Shown piece after piece: positions 18,278 through 27,296 of a DNA stretch of 64,000 nt; the stretch's first letter is position 1, and every line of letters starts with the position of its first letter. The stretch spans positions 62,001-126,000 of the forward strand of contig JAKSDQ010000152.1 of NCBI GenBank assembly GCA_022360015.1, written 5' to 3'. This stretch comes from Cytophagales bacterium (GTDB taxonomy: Bacteria > Bacteroidota > Bacteroidia > Cytophagales > Cyclobacteriaceae). The notes below the pieces were generated by a model. The model did not search any database. It had not been told where the DNA came from and saw nothing but the letters and a program-made list of their open reading frames with translations. The position numbers and the translations under genes were made by a program.

Positions 18278-19690
18278 TTACAGTGTTTTAAGATATTCTA
18301 TCAAGGCTTTACGCTCCTCATCGCCAAACTTGTCGCCGTAGGTGTGTCCTTGATTACCGTAACCCGGCAAAGTTGTGTCATAAACAAATTTACCTGCAGC
18401 GTTTTTCTTCGATTTAAAACGCCATCCCAGATTTTCGAAATCGTAATCATCCGTTTTACCACTTCTTTGCCAGAATTCGGGTCTTTCATTACTATTCAAC
18501 AGCGCATTTAAAGTGGGTACCGACCCATTGTGCAAATAGGGTGCGCTGGCCCATATACCATCCAGTGGAGGGGCAATGTATCCCTCCAGGGGAACATTTT
18601 TAGAGACAGGCGCTGAAACCGCAAACCAGCTTTGATTGTACCACTTGTTAAATCCCCCGTAGTCCTTGGCATACCAGGCATACCATGGATCGGTTTTGAT
18701 GACGGGCAAGGCAATTACTTTGTTTGGGTAACTTTCATTTTTACCGTAAGTGCCATGGCAATCTTTACAATGTTTTTCAAATAAAACTTTGCCTTTTAAC
18801 GACAGGGGCCGATTGATGGTTTTGGGGTACCTGGGAGGCTCAAGGGATTCCAGCCATGCCAAAACATGTATAAATTCTTGTTGAACCTTCCTGGCCATAG
18901 TGCTGTCGGGCAGGCCGAGTAAGACAGACTGCATCAGTAATTTGGTAAAATCACCACGTCCCATAGCATTGTAATACAGAGCGTTCTTTTTTTTCACATT
19001 CCAAAGGGGTGGAACATCAGTAGCCATCGTATACTTCATCATTTCAAATCTATCGGCTTTCTCATAGGTAAGATCGACAGGATTGCGATGTTGCACACAG
19101 GCTTCTGCCAGGCGAAAGGCCGGATTCACACCAAAAACCGGAGTAGTGATTTTAGGCGCCAGTGCTTTGTAATAATTCCCAAAGTCTTCAAATGCTGCTC
19201 TTTCAGGTTTCTTTTTGTTGTATTTCAGTTTTACCAATGTGTTCAGAATATGGGCTGGCGCTTTCTGGCTTTTGGTAAAATCGTAGAAAGTATCTCCCAA
19301 ACCGTAATGTAACTTTCCGTTAAACGTGGTTCCATGACAGGTAAAACAATTGCCGGACACAACTTTTTCACCATTCGGTGCTTTGAACAAGCTTATTTTA
19401 TAGTTTAAAAAATATCCGGGCTCCACTTCGATTTCGGTGAGGCTGTCCCTTCTCTTATTGACCTTTTTTTTCATCATTTCCCAGGGTACGCCGCTGGCGA
19501 TATATTCCCCCGACTTCATGTAGGCAAAACCCCTTTCAGGATCTCCTGGCCCCGATTGTTGGCTGGGGGGAATGTTTTTGCTCTTCCAGTCTTCAGGCAG
19601 ATTGCCGGGAGCCATTTCGAGCTTTGGTGAGCATCCGTACCAAAAGGGCACCACGGTGATAAGCACAAAGAATAAAGTTTTCCTGATCAT
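18278..19690 (-). CDS. Diheme c-type cytochrome lipoprotein (RoxA-like)
   Basis: A 470-residue periplasmic or outer-membrane-facing protein. A lipoprotein signal ends at C20 (FWYGC). Two heme c motifs are present, C115-FTCH and a second CKDCH near residue 315. The C-terminal half has SAPYLHNGSVPTLNALL, a segment conserved in RoxA/MauG-related diheme cytochromes. RoxA itself cleaves rubber oxidatively. Here only an electron-transfer or oxidative role can be inferred, and the substrate is unknown. It faces the TPR gene tail to tail (44-base gap). Upstream (19691-19879) lies a dispersed repeat. Confidence 0.82.
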   Translation of the reverse strand: MIRKTLFFVLITVVPFWYGCSPKLEMAPGNLPEDWKSKNIPPSQQSGPGDPERGFAYMKSGEYIASGVPWEMMKKKVNKRRDSLTEIEVEPGYFLNYKISLFKAPNGEKVVSGNCFTCHGTTFNGKLHYGLGDTFYDFTKSQKAPAHILNTLVKLKYNKKKPERAAFEDFGNYYKALAPKITTPVFGVNPAFRLAEACVQHRNPVDLTYEKADRFEMMKYTMATDVPPLWNVKKKNALYYNAMGRGDFTKLLMQSVLLGLPDSTMARKVQQEFIHVLAWLESLEPPRYPKTINRPLSLKGKVLFEKHCKDCHGTYGKNESYPNKVIALPVIKTDPWYAWYAKDYGGFNKWYNQSWFAVSAPVSKNVPLEGYIAPPLDGIWASAPYLHNGSVPTLNALLNSNERPEFWQRSGKTDDYDFENLGWRFKSKKNAAGKFVYDTTLPGYGNQGHTYGDKFGDEERKALIEYLKTL

Positions 19691-19814
19691 TTCAATATAA
19701 AATATCTATTTTTAAAACAGGGGATTGGCTTTGGAAGTTTGCTTCTGTAAAAATATAGAAAAGAAACCCGGAAATACATATACTTTACCGATGAAAGATA
19801 ATTTTTCTTCCTTT

Positions 19815-19845
19815 TTCACCACGGAGGCACCAAGACACAAAGAGG
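19815..19845. repeat. Dispersed intergenic repeat, copy 1
   Basis: About 30 bases reading TTCACCACGGAGGCACC and onward through AAGACACAAAGAG. They match the reverse complement of 62481-62510 at 27 of 30 positions. Both copies are intergenic and non-coding. Confidence 0.65.
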
Positions 19846-19879
19846 CACAGCGGAATTCGTTAAGTGATTTTAAAAGTTA

Positions 19880-21643
19880 TTATTGATAAATGTACTCAAC
19901 CAGTTCCTGATACTTTTCGAGAATAACCCGTCTTTTCAATTTCATTGTGGGCGTAAGTTCTCCGGTTTCCAAACTCCAGGATGTATGAATCAACTCAAAC
20001 TTTTTCACTTTTTCATATTGCGCAAAATGGGCATTGTGTAAATCGACTTCCATCTGAAATTTTTCGATTATCATTTCGTGATCTAACATTTCTTCATTAG
20101 AAGTGTATTGAATGTTCCTGATTTGGCACCACTCTTTGAGTCCTTCAAAATTGGGGACAATCAGCGCCCCGGGAAACTTTTCCCCCTCCCCGACAACCAT
20201 AATCTGCTCAATAATTACAGACTCCTTAAATTTATTCTCCAGCACCTGGGGAGCAATATATTTTCCCCCGGAAGTTTTAAATATTTCTTTCTTTCGATCT
20301 GTTATTTTGAGGTATTTGTTTTCGACCATTTCACCCACATCCCCGGTATGATACCAGCCATCCACAATTGCCTGAGCGGTCAGATCCGGCCTTTTGTAAT
20401 AACCCTTCATGACGTTGGGGCCTTTTACCAAAATTTCACCATCTTCAGCGATTTTGACCTGAATGTTTTCCAGTAAAGGACCAACGCAACCAATTCTCAG
20501 GTCATCTATTATGGAGAATGAAACGCCGGGTGAGGTTTCCGTAGCTCCATAGGCCTCGAGCACTTTGATGCCTGCCGCCCAGAAAACCCTGGCCAAACGG
20601 GGCTGCAATGCCGCCGCCCCGGAGGTTATGTACATGATGTTACCTCCCAAAGCCTCACGCCATTTGTTGAAAATGATTTTGTTAGCAAGTTTTAATTGAA
20701 AATCGTACCACCAGCCAAAACTTTCATTCGGGTCATACCTCAGACCAAGATTTAATGCCCAAAAGAATAACCTTCTTTTAATACCCTTTAGCTCATACGC
20801 TTTGGCCAGTATTTTATCATAGATTTTTTCCAGTAAACGGGGCACAGTGGTAAAAGTATGCGGCCTGATTTCCCTGAGATTGTCACCGATGGCATCGAGG
20901 CTTTCGGCATAATAAATGGAAACACTGTCATATATATAGTAATAGACACCCGTTCGCTCAAAAATGTGGCAAATAGGTAAAAAACTTAAAGCCCGGTAAT
21001 TTTTTCCTTTCAAGGGTGATATATTAGAAACGGCAATGGTATTGGAAATAATGTTACCATGGCTAAGCATAACCCCTTTAGGTACGCCGGTTGTTCCGGA
21101 AGTATAAATCAAAGTAACCAAATCTTCATAGGTTACCTGATTTTTCAGGGCCTGCAATTTCTGCATGTCTCCCCCTTCTCCATTTTTCTTAACCTCTGAC
21201 CAATGTTTTGCACCATCTATCAAGTCGAAAGTATAAATATCCTTAACACCGGGGGCTTCACGGGCTGCGATTTTCGCCTTTCGATAAAGGTCATAGTCAG
21301 CCACAAATACCAGTTTTACCCCCGAGTCGTTAAAAATAAATTCAAAATCCTGCACCGTGATGGTTGGGTACATAGGAACACTGACTGCACCGATCTGCTG
21401 GAGCCCAAAGTCGATAAAATTCCATTCCGGCCTGTTGTTCGAAATAATGGCTACCTTATCGTCCTTACCAATACCCATTCTCATTAAACCCAGACTTACC
21501 TTGTTGGCAATGTTTTGCAAATCCTTACTGCTGTATTTAACCCATTCACCATTCACTTTGCTGGCCAGGGCATCGTCGATAGGCTGGTTTTCCGCCTGGA
21601 ATTGCAAAATGTCAAATAATCTTTTGATTTCTGTCGTTTGCAT
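19880..21643 (-). CDS. Long-chain acyl-CoA synthetase (AMP-dependent ligase)
   Basis: A 587-residue adenylate-forming enzyme that activates fatty acids with ATP and joins them to CoA, at the cytoplasmic membrane. The P-loop-like motif LIYTSGTTGVPKGVMLSH (about residue 195), the YGATETSPGVS motif (about 370) and the hinge/C-terminal block WYHTGDVGE...ITDRKKEIFKTSGGKYIAP (about 430-465) are all intact. The length and insertions match the long-chain (FadD15-type) branch, not the short E. coli FadD branch. It stands alone, with 189 and 189 bases on either side. No operon partner for beta-oxidation is present. Confidence 0.92.
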   Translation of the reverse strand: MQTTEIKRLFDILQFQAENQPIDDALASKVNGEWVKYSSKDLQNIANKVSLGLMRMGIGKDDKVAIISNNRPEWNFIDFGLQQIGAVSVPMYPTITVQDFEFIFNDSGVKLVFVADYDLYRKAKIAAREAPGVKDIYTFDLIDGAKHWSEVKKNGEGGDMQKLQALKNQVTYEDLVTLIYTSGTTGVPKGVMLSHGNIISNTIAVSNISPLKGKNYRALSFLPICHIFERTGVYYYIYDSVSIYYAESLDAIGDNLREIRPHTFTTVPRLLEKIYDKILAKAYELKGIKRRLFFWALNLGLRYDPNESFGWWYDFQLKLANKIIFNKWREALGGNIMYITSGAAALQPRLARVFWAAGIKVLEAYGATETSPGVSFSIIDDLRIGCVGPLLENIQVKIAEDGEILVKGPNVMKGYYKRPDLTAQAIVDGWYHTGDVGEMVENKYLKITDRKKEIFKTSGGKYIAPQVLENKFKESVIIEQIMVVGEGEKFPGALIVPNFEGLKEWCQIRNIQYTSNEEMLDHEMIIEKFQMEVDLHNAHFAQYEKVKKFELIHTSWSLETGELTPTMKLKRRVILEKYQELVEYIYQ

Positions 21644-21832
21644 ATGTTAAAGGAAACTAATATGCAAGATAACAACAAATCCCATCAAATAATAGTCACC
21701 TAATCGGGATACAAACCGTGATACCTTTTTTCCGAAAAAGCCGACTATCCGTATTGCTACAGGCAATAAAAGAAGCGGAGATGAGTGAAAGGAGATTTCG
21801 GTTAAATAGACTGGGAAAACAAATTCCTGGCT

Positions 21833-22396
21833 TTATCCCTTAGGTTCAAAAGGAACCTCGATCCTGATATGGTCCCATAACAGCAAGATGTTAGTTTTAC
21901 CATCCTGATCGGCAAAATCTATGGTGAACTGCTCTACCATGTCGTTGTTTTTCTTTCTCGGTACCGTGACTCTTAGCACATCCAGTGCCGGGTCGAATGG
22001 ATTTCCCGAAACGCTGGCGCCCCAGTAATTCAGCTTGGAATTAAAAGCAATGGTCCAATCATTTTCCCCTGGAATGGTGTAGATGGAATATTCTCCGGCT
22101 TTAAGTACTTCCTCCTGAAAAAGCAGGTCTTTGTTAGTCTTAATTTGTGTCGCTTCGTTGGCTCCTGTTCGCCATGGCTCTCCATAAACCTCCAATGCAG
22201 TCGTGCCTGGCTTGCCGAATAATAAGCGCCCCTTTTTAAAAGGACGACTGTAGTAAATACTTATAGACAGACCGTCGTTTTCGTAACTGGCGACTCCGGG
22301 AGGACTGTGCCTTTTGGAAGTCGTAAGGGAATAAGCCACATAACCTGTGATCAAAGCTACTATTACGCCAATAATTAATAAAATTGGTTTTTTCAT
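21833..22396 (-). CDS. DUF2911 domain protein, membrane-anchored
   Basis: A 187-residue protein with one N-terminal hydrophobic helix (about residues 4-24). The DUF2911 domain follows: SISIYYSRPFKKGRLLFG, YGEPWRTGANEATQI, AGEYSIYTIPGENDWTIAFN. The domain is common in Bacteroidota and its role is unknown. The chain is short because the tetratricopeptide extension found in some members is absent. The start of the upstream neighbour, the YpdA-like gene, diverges from it with about 160 bases between, which probably hold both promoters. Confidence 0.83.
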   Translation of the reverse strand: MKKPILLIIGVIVALITGYVAYSLTTSKRHSPPGVASYENDGLSISIYYSRPFKKGRLLFGKPGTTALEVYGEPWRTGANEATQIKTNKDLLFQEEVLKAGEYSIYTIPGENDWTIAFNSKLNYWGASVSGNPFDPALDVLRVTVPRKKNNDMVEQFTIDFADQDGKTNILLLWDHIRIEVPFEPKG

Positions 22397-22528
22397 ACCC
22401 GCTAAACTTTTAAGGTGGGCAATTTAATAAAAATTTACCGATTGTTTCATACTATCGTTTTAGTGGTGGAATTTTTTATATGAATGGAAAATCATGGACT
22501 GAAATTTAAAAATCATAGGTTGTCTTTT

Positions 22529-22536
22529 TACCTTTG
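22529..22536 (+). promoter_or_regulatory. Possible -7 promoter box before the YpdA-like gene
   Basis: TACCTTTG fits TANNTTTG and lies 22 bases before the ATG at 22559. No convincing TTG box sits 17-23 bases upstream. Its position inside the longer open frame from 22484 argues that the shorter start is the real one. Confidence 0.3.
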
Positions 22537-22558
22537 TGATCGTAACACTGAAACGATT

Positions 22559-23536
22559 ATGGCAGAATCAGCATACTATGATGTGATGATAATTGGTGCA
22601 GGGCCTATTGGTCTGGCATGTGGCATCGAAGCCAAAAAGGCGGGATTAAGTTATGTGATCATTGATAAAGGCTGTCTGGTCAACTCACTTTATCATTATC
22701 CATTTAACATGACTTTCTTTTCCACTTCCGAAAAACTGGAGATTGGTGATGTGCCCTTCATATCACACGGTGCAAAACCCAATCGCATGGAAGCATTGGA
22801 ATATTATCGACGGGTAGCCTCCTCATGGGAGTTGAAATTAAAATTATATGAAGAGGTACAAAAGGTCAATCGCCATCATAATCTATACAAAATAACAACT
22901 GCCAAAGGTTCCTATGACGCCATGGTGATCATTATTGCCACGGGTTTTTATGACTTGCCCTATCTCATGCACGTTGAAGGGGAAGAGTTGCCTAAAGTAA
23001 AACACTATTATGATGAGCCACACCCCTATTTCGCCCAAAACCTGGCAGTTGTGGGTGCCGCTAACTCAGCCATTGACGTGGCACTCGAAACTTATAGGAA
23101 AGGTGCTCATGTCACCATGGTAATCAGGGAAGAAAAAATCAGTGACAGTGTAAAATATTGGGTAAAACCCGATGTGGAGAATCGGATCAGGGAAGGTTCT
23201 ATCAAAGCCTATTTCAATGCCAGTATAACCAGCATCAGGGAAGACCAAATCGATATCCGGTCTCCCGAAGGAAGAATAACCATTCCCAATGACTTTGTTT
23301 TGGCCATGACCGGCTACCGGCCAAACTTTGAGTTTCTGCAATCGATTGGTATAAAGCTCCAAAACGACGAGAATCAAACGCCACTGTACAATGAAGAAAC
23401 CAACGAAACCAATGTCGAAAATGTTTATCTGGCAGGTGTAATCTGCGGAGGCCTGAAAACCAACAAATGGTTTATTGAAAATTCAAGGGTTCATGCTGAG
23501 TTGATTATCGAGGACGTGAAAAGAAAGCTTTCATAA
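22559..23536 (+). CDS. ypdA: YpdA-family NAD(P)H-dependent disulfide reductase
   Basis: A flavoprotein of the YpdA family, proposed bacillithiol disulfide reductases. It has an FAD Rossmann motif (IIGAGPIGLACGIEA), the family signature NMTFFSTSEKLEIGDVPF, a second nucleotide motif (VVGAANSAIDVALE) and the C-terminal VYLAGVICGG. The start is ATG 22559 (MAESAYYDV). The frame is open back to 22484, but those 25 residues do not resemble the family. The residue that is cysteine in the Staphylococcus GGGPCG motif is isoleucine here, with a cysteine four residues later. If that cysteine is essential, as reported, the mechanism may differ. Confidence 0.85.
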   Translation: MAESAYYDVMIIGAGPIGLACGIEAKKAGLSYVIIDKGCLVNSLYHYPFNMTFFSTSEKLEIGDVPFISHGAKPNRMEALEYYRRVASSWELKLKLYEEVQKVNRHHNLYKITTAKGSYDAMVIIIATGFYDLPYLMHVEGEELPKVKHYYDEPHPYFAQNLAVVGAANSAIDVALETYRKGAHVTMVIREEKISDSVKYWVKPDVENRIREGSIKAYFNASITSIREDQIDIRSPEGRITIPNDFVLAMTGYRPNFEFLQSIGIKLQNDENQTPLYNEETNETNVENVYLAGVICGGLKTNKWFIENSRVHAELIIEDVKRKLS

Positions 23537-23725
23537 CGTTGTCCCCGGTGGTAAACGGGTCAAATTTAGCGGCATTCTTACATTTCACAATTTCGATTCA
23601 AGTTTTCATTAATTGCCATTCTCATCTTTTCTATCTTCGTTGGCTGTAACCGGGCTGCGGCCAATCTTATTTTTAATGTTGTAATAAAGTAAAAGCAGGG
23701 ATTCGGTAAATAATGGACTCGAAGG

Positions 23726-25207
23726 ATGAAAAATATCAATACTTTTTTTAAGCATTTTCTGGGAGGAAGCCCCGTTTGGTATAAGCAAGTGATGTTGGGC
23801 TTTCTTGTGATCAATCCGGTAGTGTTGTTTTTTCTTGGCCCTGGTTATACCGGTTGGCTGATTCTATTCCAATTTATATTTATCCTTATGATGGCCCTCA
23901 AGTGTTACCCCCTGCTGCCCGGCGGGTTGTTGGCCATTGAAGTGGTGGCTCTGGGGTTGACTTCCCCCCACGAGGTGTACCATGAGGTTGAAAACAATTT
24001 ACAGGTAATTCTGCTATTGCTTTTTATGGTGGCGGGCATATATTTTATGAAAGACCTGCTCACCTATATCTTTACCAAAATATTAATCGCAATCAAATCA
24101 AAGGTATTGCTTTCACTGGTTTTTGCCCTGATGGGAGCGGTGCTCTCAGCCTGGCTGGATGCCCTGACTGTGACTGCGGTAATGATTGCCGTGGTAACTA
24201 CTTTTTACCGGATTTATAATGCAACCAGCATCGAAGAAAGGGTACCCGGCACCAAATCGATCCCTGAAAAAAGGGTGGTGGCGCGTGATGATTTGGAGAA
24301 TTTCAATGGATTTTTGAGAAATCTGCTCATGCATGGTGTGATTGGTACGGCCCTTGGGGGTGTTGCTACGATGGTAGGAGAGCCGCAAAATCTATTGATT
24401 GCTTCGGAAATGGGTTGGTCATTTGCAGACTTTTTTATAAAGATGGCTAATGTAACCATACCGGTCATATTTTTTGGCCTGCTTACCACAGCTTATATTG
24501 AATTCCATAGCATCAGCGGATATGGTTATAAGTTGCCTGCCCAGGTGAGAAAAATACTTGATCAGAATGCCAGGGAAATGGAAGAAAAAATGTCTGGCTA
24601 TAAAAAATGGGGTATTATTATGCAAGCCATTTGCGCGATATGGCTAATAGCCGCGTTGGCATTTCATCTGGCTGAAGTGGGTTTTATCGGCCTTTCTGTC
24701 ATTGTGATCCTCTCGGCCACCATGGGGGTCCAATCAGAACACTCAATTGGTGAAGCCTTTAAAGAAGGCACTCCTTTTTTATCGCTGTTGATTATATTTT
24801 TTGTCATTGTTGCCATGATTGAACACAATCACCTTTTTGACCCTATCATTGCCGAGGCCAGGTCTTACCAGGGTATGGGGCAGACCTATTTCTTTTTTAT
24901 TGCATCGGCCTCTTTGTCGGTGATAAGCGATAATGTATTTGTGGCATCGGTGTACATTAAACAAGCTGTGGAAATGCTGGCAGGTGACAAAAGTCAGTTG
25001 GAAGACGTGGCTATGGCCATTAACATTGGTACTAATATTCCTTCAATTGCCACACCTAACGGCCAGGCGGCACTGCTGTTTTTACTCACCAATAACATAG
25101 CCATCAGGATTTCATTGTCCTATTTCAGAATGATGAAAATGGCGTTGCCTTATTTTATCGTACTCACTATGATCGCCTTACTTTTTCTGGATGTAAAATG
25201 GTTATAA
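23726..25207 (+). CDS. nhaB: Na+/H+ antiporter NhaB
   Basis: A polytopic inner-membrane antiporter (493 residues; the E. coli protein has 513) that expels sodium in exchange for protons. About twelve hydrophobic segments run from residue 20 to the end. Family segments seen include FLGGSPVWYKQ at the N-terminus, SAWLDALTVTAVMIAVVTTFY near 140, TALGGVATMVGEPQNLLIA near 210 and ISDNVFVASVYI near 400. The gene has its own 189-base upstream gap. The gene fits a marine or saline lifestyle. The msrA gene follows after 82 bases and may or may not be co-transcribed. Confidence 0.93.
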   Translation: MKNINTFFKHFLGGSPVWYKQVMLGFLVINPVVLFFLGPGYTGWLILFQFIFILMMALKCYPLLPGGLLAIEVVALGLTSPHEVYHEVENNLQVILLLLFMVAGIYFMKDLLTYIFTKILIAIKSKVLLSLVFALMGAVLSAWLDALTVTAVMIAVVTTFYRIYNATSIEERVPGTKSIPEKRVVARDDLENFNGFLRNLLMHGVIGTALGGVATMVGEPQNLLIASEMGWSFADFFIKMANVTIPVIFFGLLTTAYIEFHSISGYGYKLPAQVRKILDQNAREMEEKMSGYKKWGIIMQAICAIWLIAALAFHLAEVGFIGLSVIVILSATMGVQSEHSIGEAFKEGTPFLSLLIIFFVIVAMIEHNHLFDPIIAEARSYQGMGQTYFFFIASASLSVISDNVFVASVYIKQAVEMLAGDKSQLEDVAMAINIGTNIPSIATPNGQAALLFLLTNNIAIRISLSYFRMMKMALPYFIVLTMIALLFLDVKWL

Positions 25208-25289
25208 TTGGCTGGCCACCTAACCGGTAAAACTATTTCAAACCTTTATGCCTACCCTGCGTTAATAGGTGAAGTTAACACAAATCAAT

Positions 25290-25817
25290 ATGGAACAGGC
25301 AACATTTGGCGCAGGCTGTTTTTGGTGTGTAGAAGCAGTATTTCAACGGTTAAACGGCGTAAAATCCGTAGTATCGGGTTATGCAGGCGGAACAGTAAAC
25401 AACCCTACCTACAAGGAGGTATGTAGTGGTCTTACCGGTCATGCAGAGGTGGCACAAATTACCTATGACCCGGGTATCATCACCTATGAAGAGTTACTTG
25501 AGGTTTTTTGGAAAACGCATGATCCCACAACTTTAAACCGGCAGGGTGGGGATGTTGGAACGCAGTACCGCTCTGTTGTATTTTATCATAATGAAGCCCA
25601 AAAGAAACTGGCTGAATATTACAAATCGAAACTGGATGAGTCGGAAGTTTTCGATGATCCTATTGTTACCGAAATCAGCGCATTGCCAGAATTTTTTGAA
25701 GCGGAAGATTACCATCGGAATTATTTTAACAATAATCCTACCCAACCCTATTGTTCAGTAGTCATCGGTCCCAAAGTTCAGAAAATGGAACAAGTTTTTG
25801 CGGCTAAGTTGAAATAG
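25290..25817 (+). CDS. msrA: Peptide-methionine (S)-S-oxide reductase MsrA
   Basis: It repairs oxidised methionine in proteins, using thioredoxin. The active-site GCFWC is at the N-terminus and the catalytic motif is intact, with the family blocks GYAGGTVNNPTYKEVCSG, HAEVAQITYDP, DPTTLNRQGGDVGTQYRS and PYCSVVIGPKVQK following. I chose ATG 25290 (MEQATFGAGCFWC). The frame extends to a GTG at 25269, adding seven residues not typical of the family. It ends 12 bases from the convergent SDR gene, with no visible terminator between. Confidence 0.95.
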   Translation: MEQATFGAGCFWCVEAVFQRLNGVKSVVSGYAGGTVNNPTYKEVCSGLTGHAEVAQITYDPGIITYEELLEVFWKTHDPTTLNRQGGDVGTQYRSVVFYHNEAQKKLAEYYKSKLDESEVFDDPIVTEISALPEFFEAEDYHRNYFNNNPTQPYCSVVIGPKVQKMEQVFAAKLK

Positions 25818-25829
25818 AGGCGCCCGAGT

Positions 25830-27287
25830 CTATTGCCCTTTATATTCAATCAGCTTCCTGGCCATTCCGCGAAAAATGAAGCCATGAAAGGGTAATACGC
25901 CATACCAATAAATGCGCCCCCATAATCCAAGGGGCCTGAAGGTAGCGTTTTGCAATAGAATATGGGTGTTTCCTTTTTTCTTTATCTTGAACTCCAGCCA
26001 GGCTTCTCCTGGTAATTTCATCTCCGCATACAATAACAAACGTTTGTTTATTTTATCCGCAATGAGCACTCTCCAAAAATCCAGTGCGTCACCTGGCTTT
26101 AAATCTACCGGACTTCTCCTTCCTCTTCTAAGCCCCACACCACCTGCCAGCTTGTCAAGATAGCCTCTGATTTTCCAAAGAAAATTGCCATAATACCATC
26201 CGCGATCTCCTCCGATTTCCCAGATATTTTGTAATACACTTTCCGGGTCGCGGCTGAATTGATACGCTCTTTTATCCAACAGGCAACCGTGCACGGGAAC
26301 CTCACTATGATTCAAAAAATTCTGATTCAGGTTCTTGTTATACAACGCATCTTTCCAACTGGAGATAATGTCATTTTGGTTGATTTTGACGAAGGCAAGT
26401 TGCAAAGCCTCCCTGTATGTGATAAGATCAGTGGGCGATATATCCCGGATGTTGGCGTTTTGACATATCACTTCATTTTTCATGCTATCCACCAGATTAC
26501 GGGCAAGCATGTATGAGGTGGAAGTAACAAAATATAACCACAATGAAGACAGCCGCGGTGACAGCACCGGCACTGATATAATCCACCTTCGCAATCCTCT
26601 CACTTTGGCATATCCCAACAACATTTCTTTATAACTGAGGATGTCAGGTCCCCCGATATCGAAGGTCTTTCCAAAGGTCCTGGCATTTAATAACACCTGA
26701 TGCAGGTACTCCAACACATTTCTAATGGCAATGGGTTGACATTTGGTATGCAACCACTTTGGGGCAATCATAACGGGAAGCTTTTCAACCAAATCCCTTA
26801 TGATTTCAAAAGATGCACTTCCTGAGCCAATGATAATCGCCGCTCTAAGTACGGTGACCGGAATATCACGGCTGCTCAGGATCACTTCAACATTTTGTCT
26901 GGAACTGAGGTGTTCCGAGAGATTCTGATCATTAGCAATACCACTTAAATAGATAATCTGGCGTGCATTGGATTTGTCGGCGTAGCGAATGAAATTTTCT
27001 GCCGTCTGGTTTTCGAGTTCGCCGAAACCTTTGTCCTTCGTGTCAAGGGAATGCACCATGTAGTAGGCCGCGTCAATAGAGAGGGGTAACTTTTCCAGTG
27101 TTGCCGGCCTGGAGAGATCGCATTCAATGATGTCCAGATTTTCCAGCGCCTGACCAGTCAGATTATCAAAATCAAAGCGCCGTTGGTCTCTCACCAGGCA
27201 AACCACGCTATGTCCCTTATTCAATAGCAGTGGCAATAATCTTTTGCCAATATAACCGGTGGCACCTGTAAGAAGTATTTTTGCCAT
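25830..27287 (-). CDS. SDR-type NAD(P)-binding protein with DUF2867 domain
   Basis: A 485-residue two-domain protein. The N-terminal part is an atypical short-chain dehydrogenase with the nucleotide motif ILLTGATGYIGKRLLPLL and the YYMVHSL segment. The C-terminal 150 residues are a DUF2867 domain (DPESVLQNIWEIGGDRGWYYG, LKPGDALDFWRVL, GRIYWYGVLPFHGFIFRGMARKL). The catalysed reaction is unknown. Homologues are often found beside photolyase genes, as here: the photolyase gene lies 9 bases upstream on the same strand, so the two are probably one operon. Confidence 0.88.
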   Translation of the reverse strand: MAKILLTGATGYIGKRLLPLLLNKGHSVVCLVRDQRRFDFDNLTGQALENLDIIECDLSRPATLEKLPLSIDAAYYMVHSLDTKDKGFGELENQTAENFIRYADKSNARQIIYLSGIANDQNLSEHLSSRQNVEVILSSRDIPVTVLRAAIIIGSGSASFEIIRDLVEKLPVMIAPKWLHTKCQPIAIRNVLEYLHQVLLNARTFGKTFDIGGPDILSYKEMLLGYAKVRGLRRWIISVPVLSPRLSSLWLYFVTSTSYMLARNLVDSMKNEVICQNANIRDISPTDLITYREALQLAFVKINQNDIISSWKDALYNKNLNQNFLNHSEVPVHGCLLDKRAYQFSRDPESVLQNIWEIGGDRGWYYGNFLWKIRGYLDKLAGGVGLRRGRRSPVDLKPGDALDFWRVLIADKINKRLLLYAEMKLPGEAWLEFKIKKKGNTHILLQNATFRPLGLWGRIYWYGVLPFHGFIFRGMARKLIEYKGQ

Positions 27288-27296
27288 TGCCGTGAC

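Noticed and set aside
22484-22558. N-terminal extension of the YpdA-like gene from the upstream ATG
   Set aside because: The residues do not match the family, and a TANNTTTG box lies inside the extension; ATG 22559 gives the normal N-terminus.
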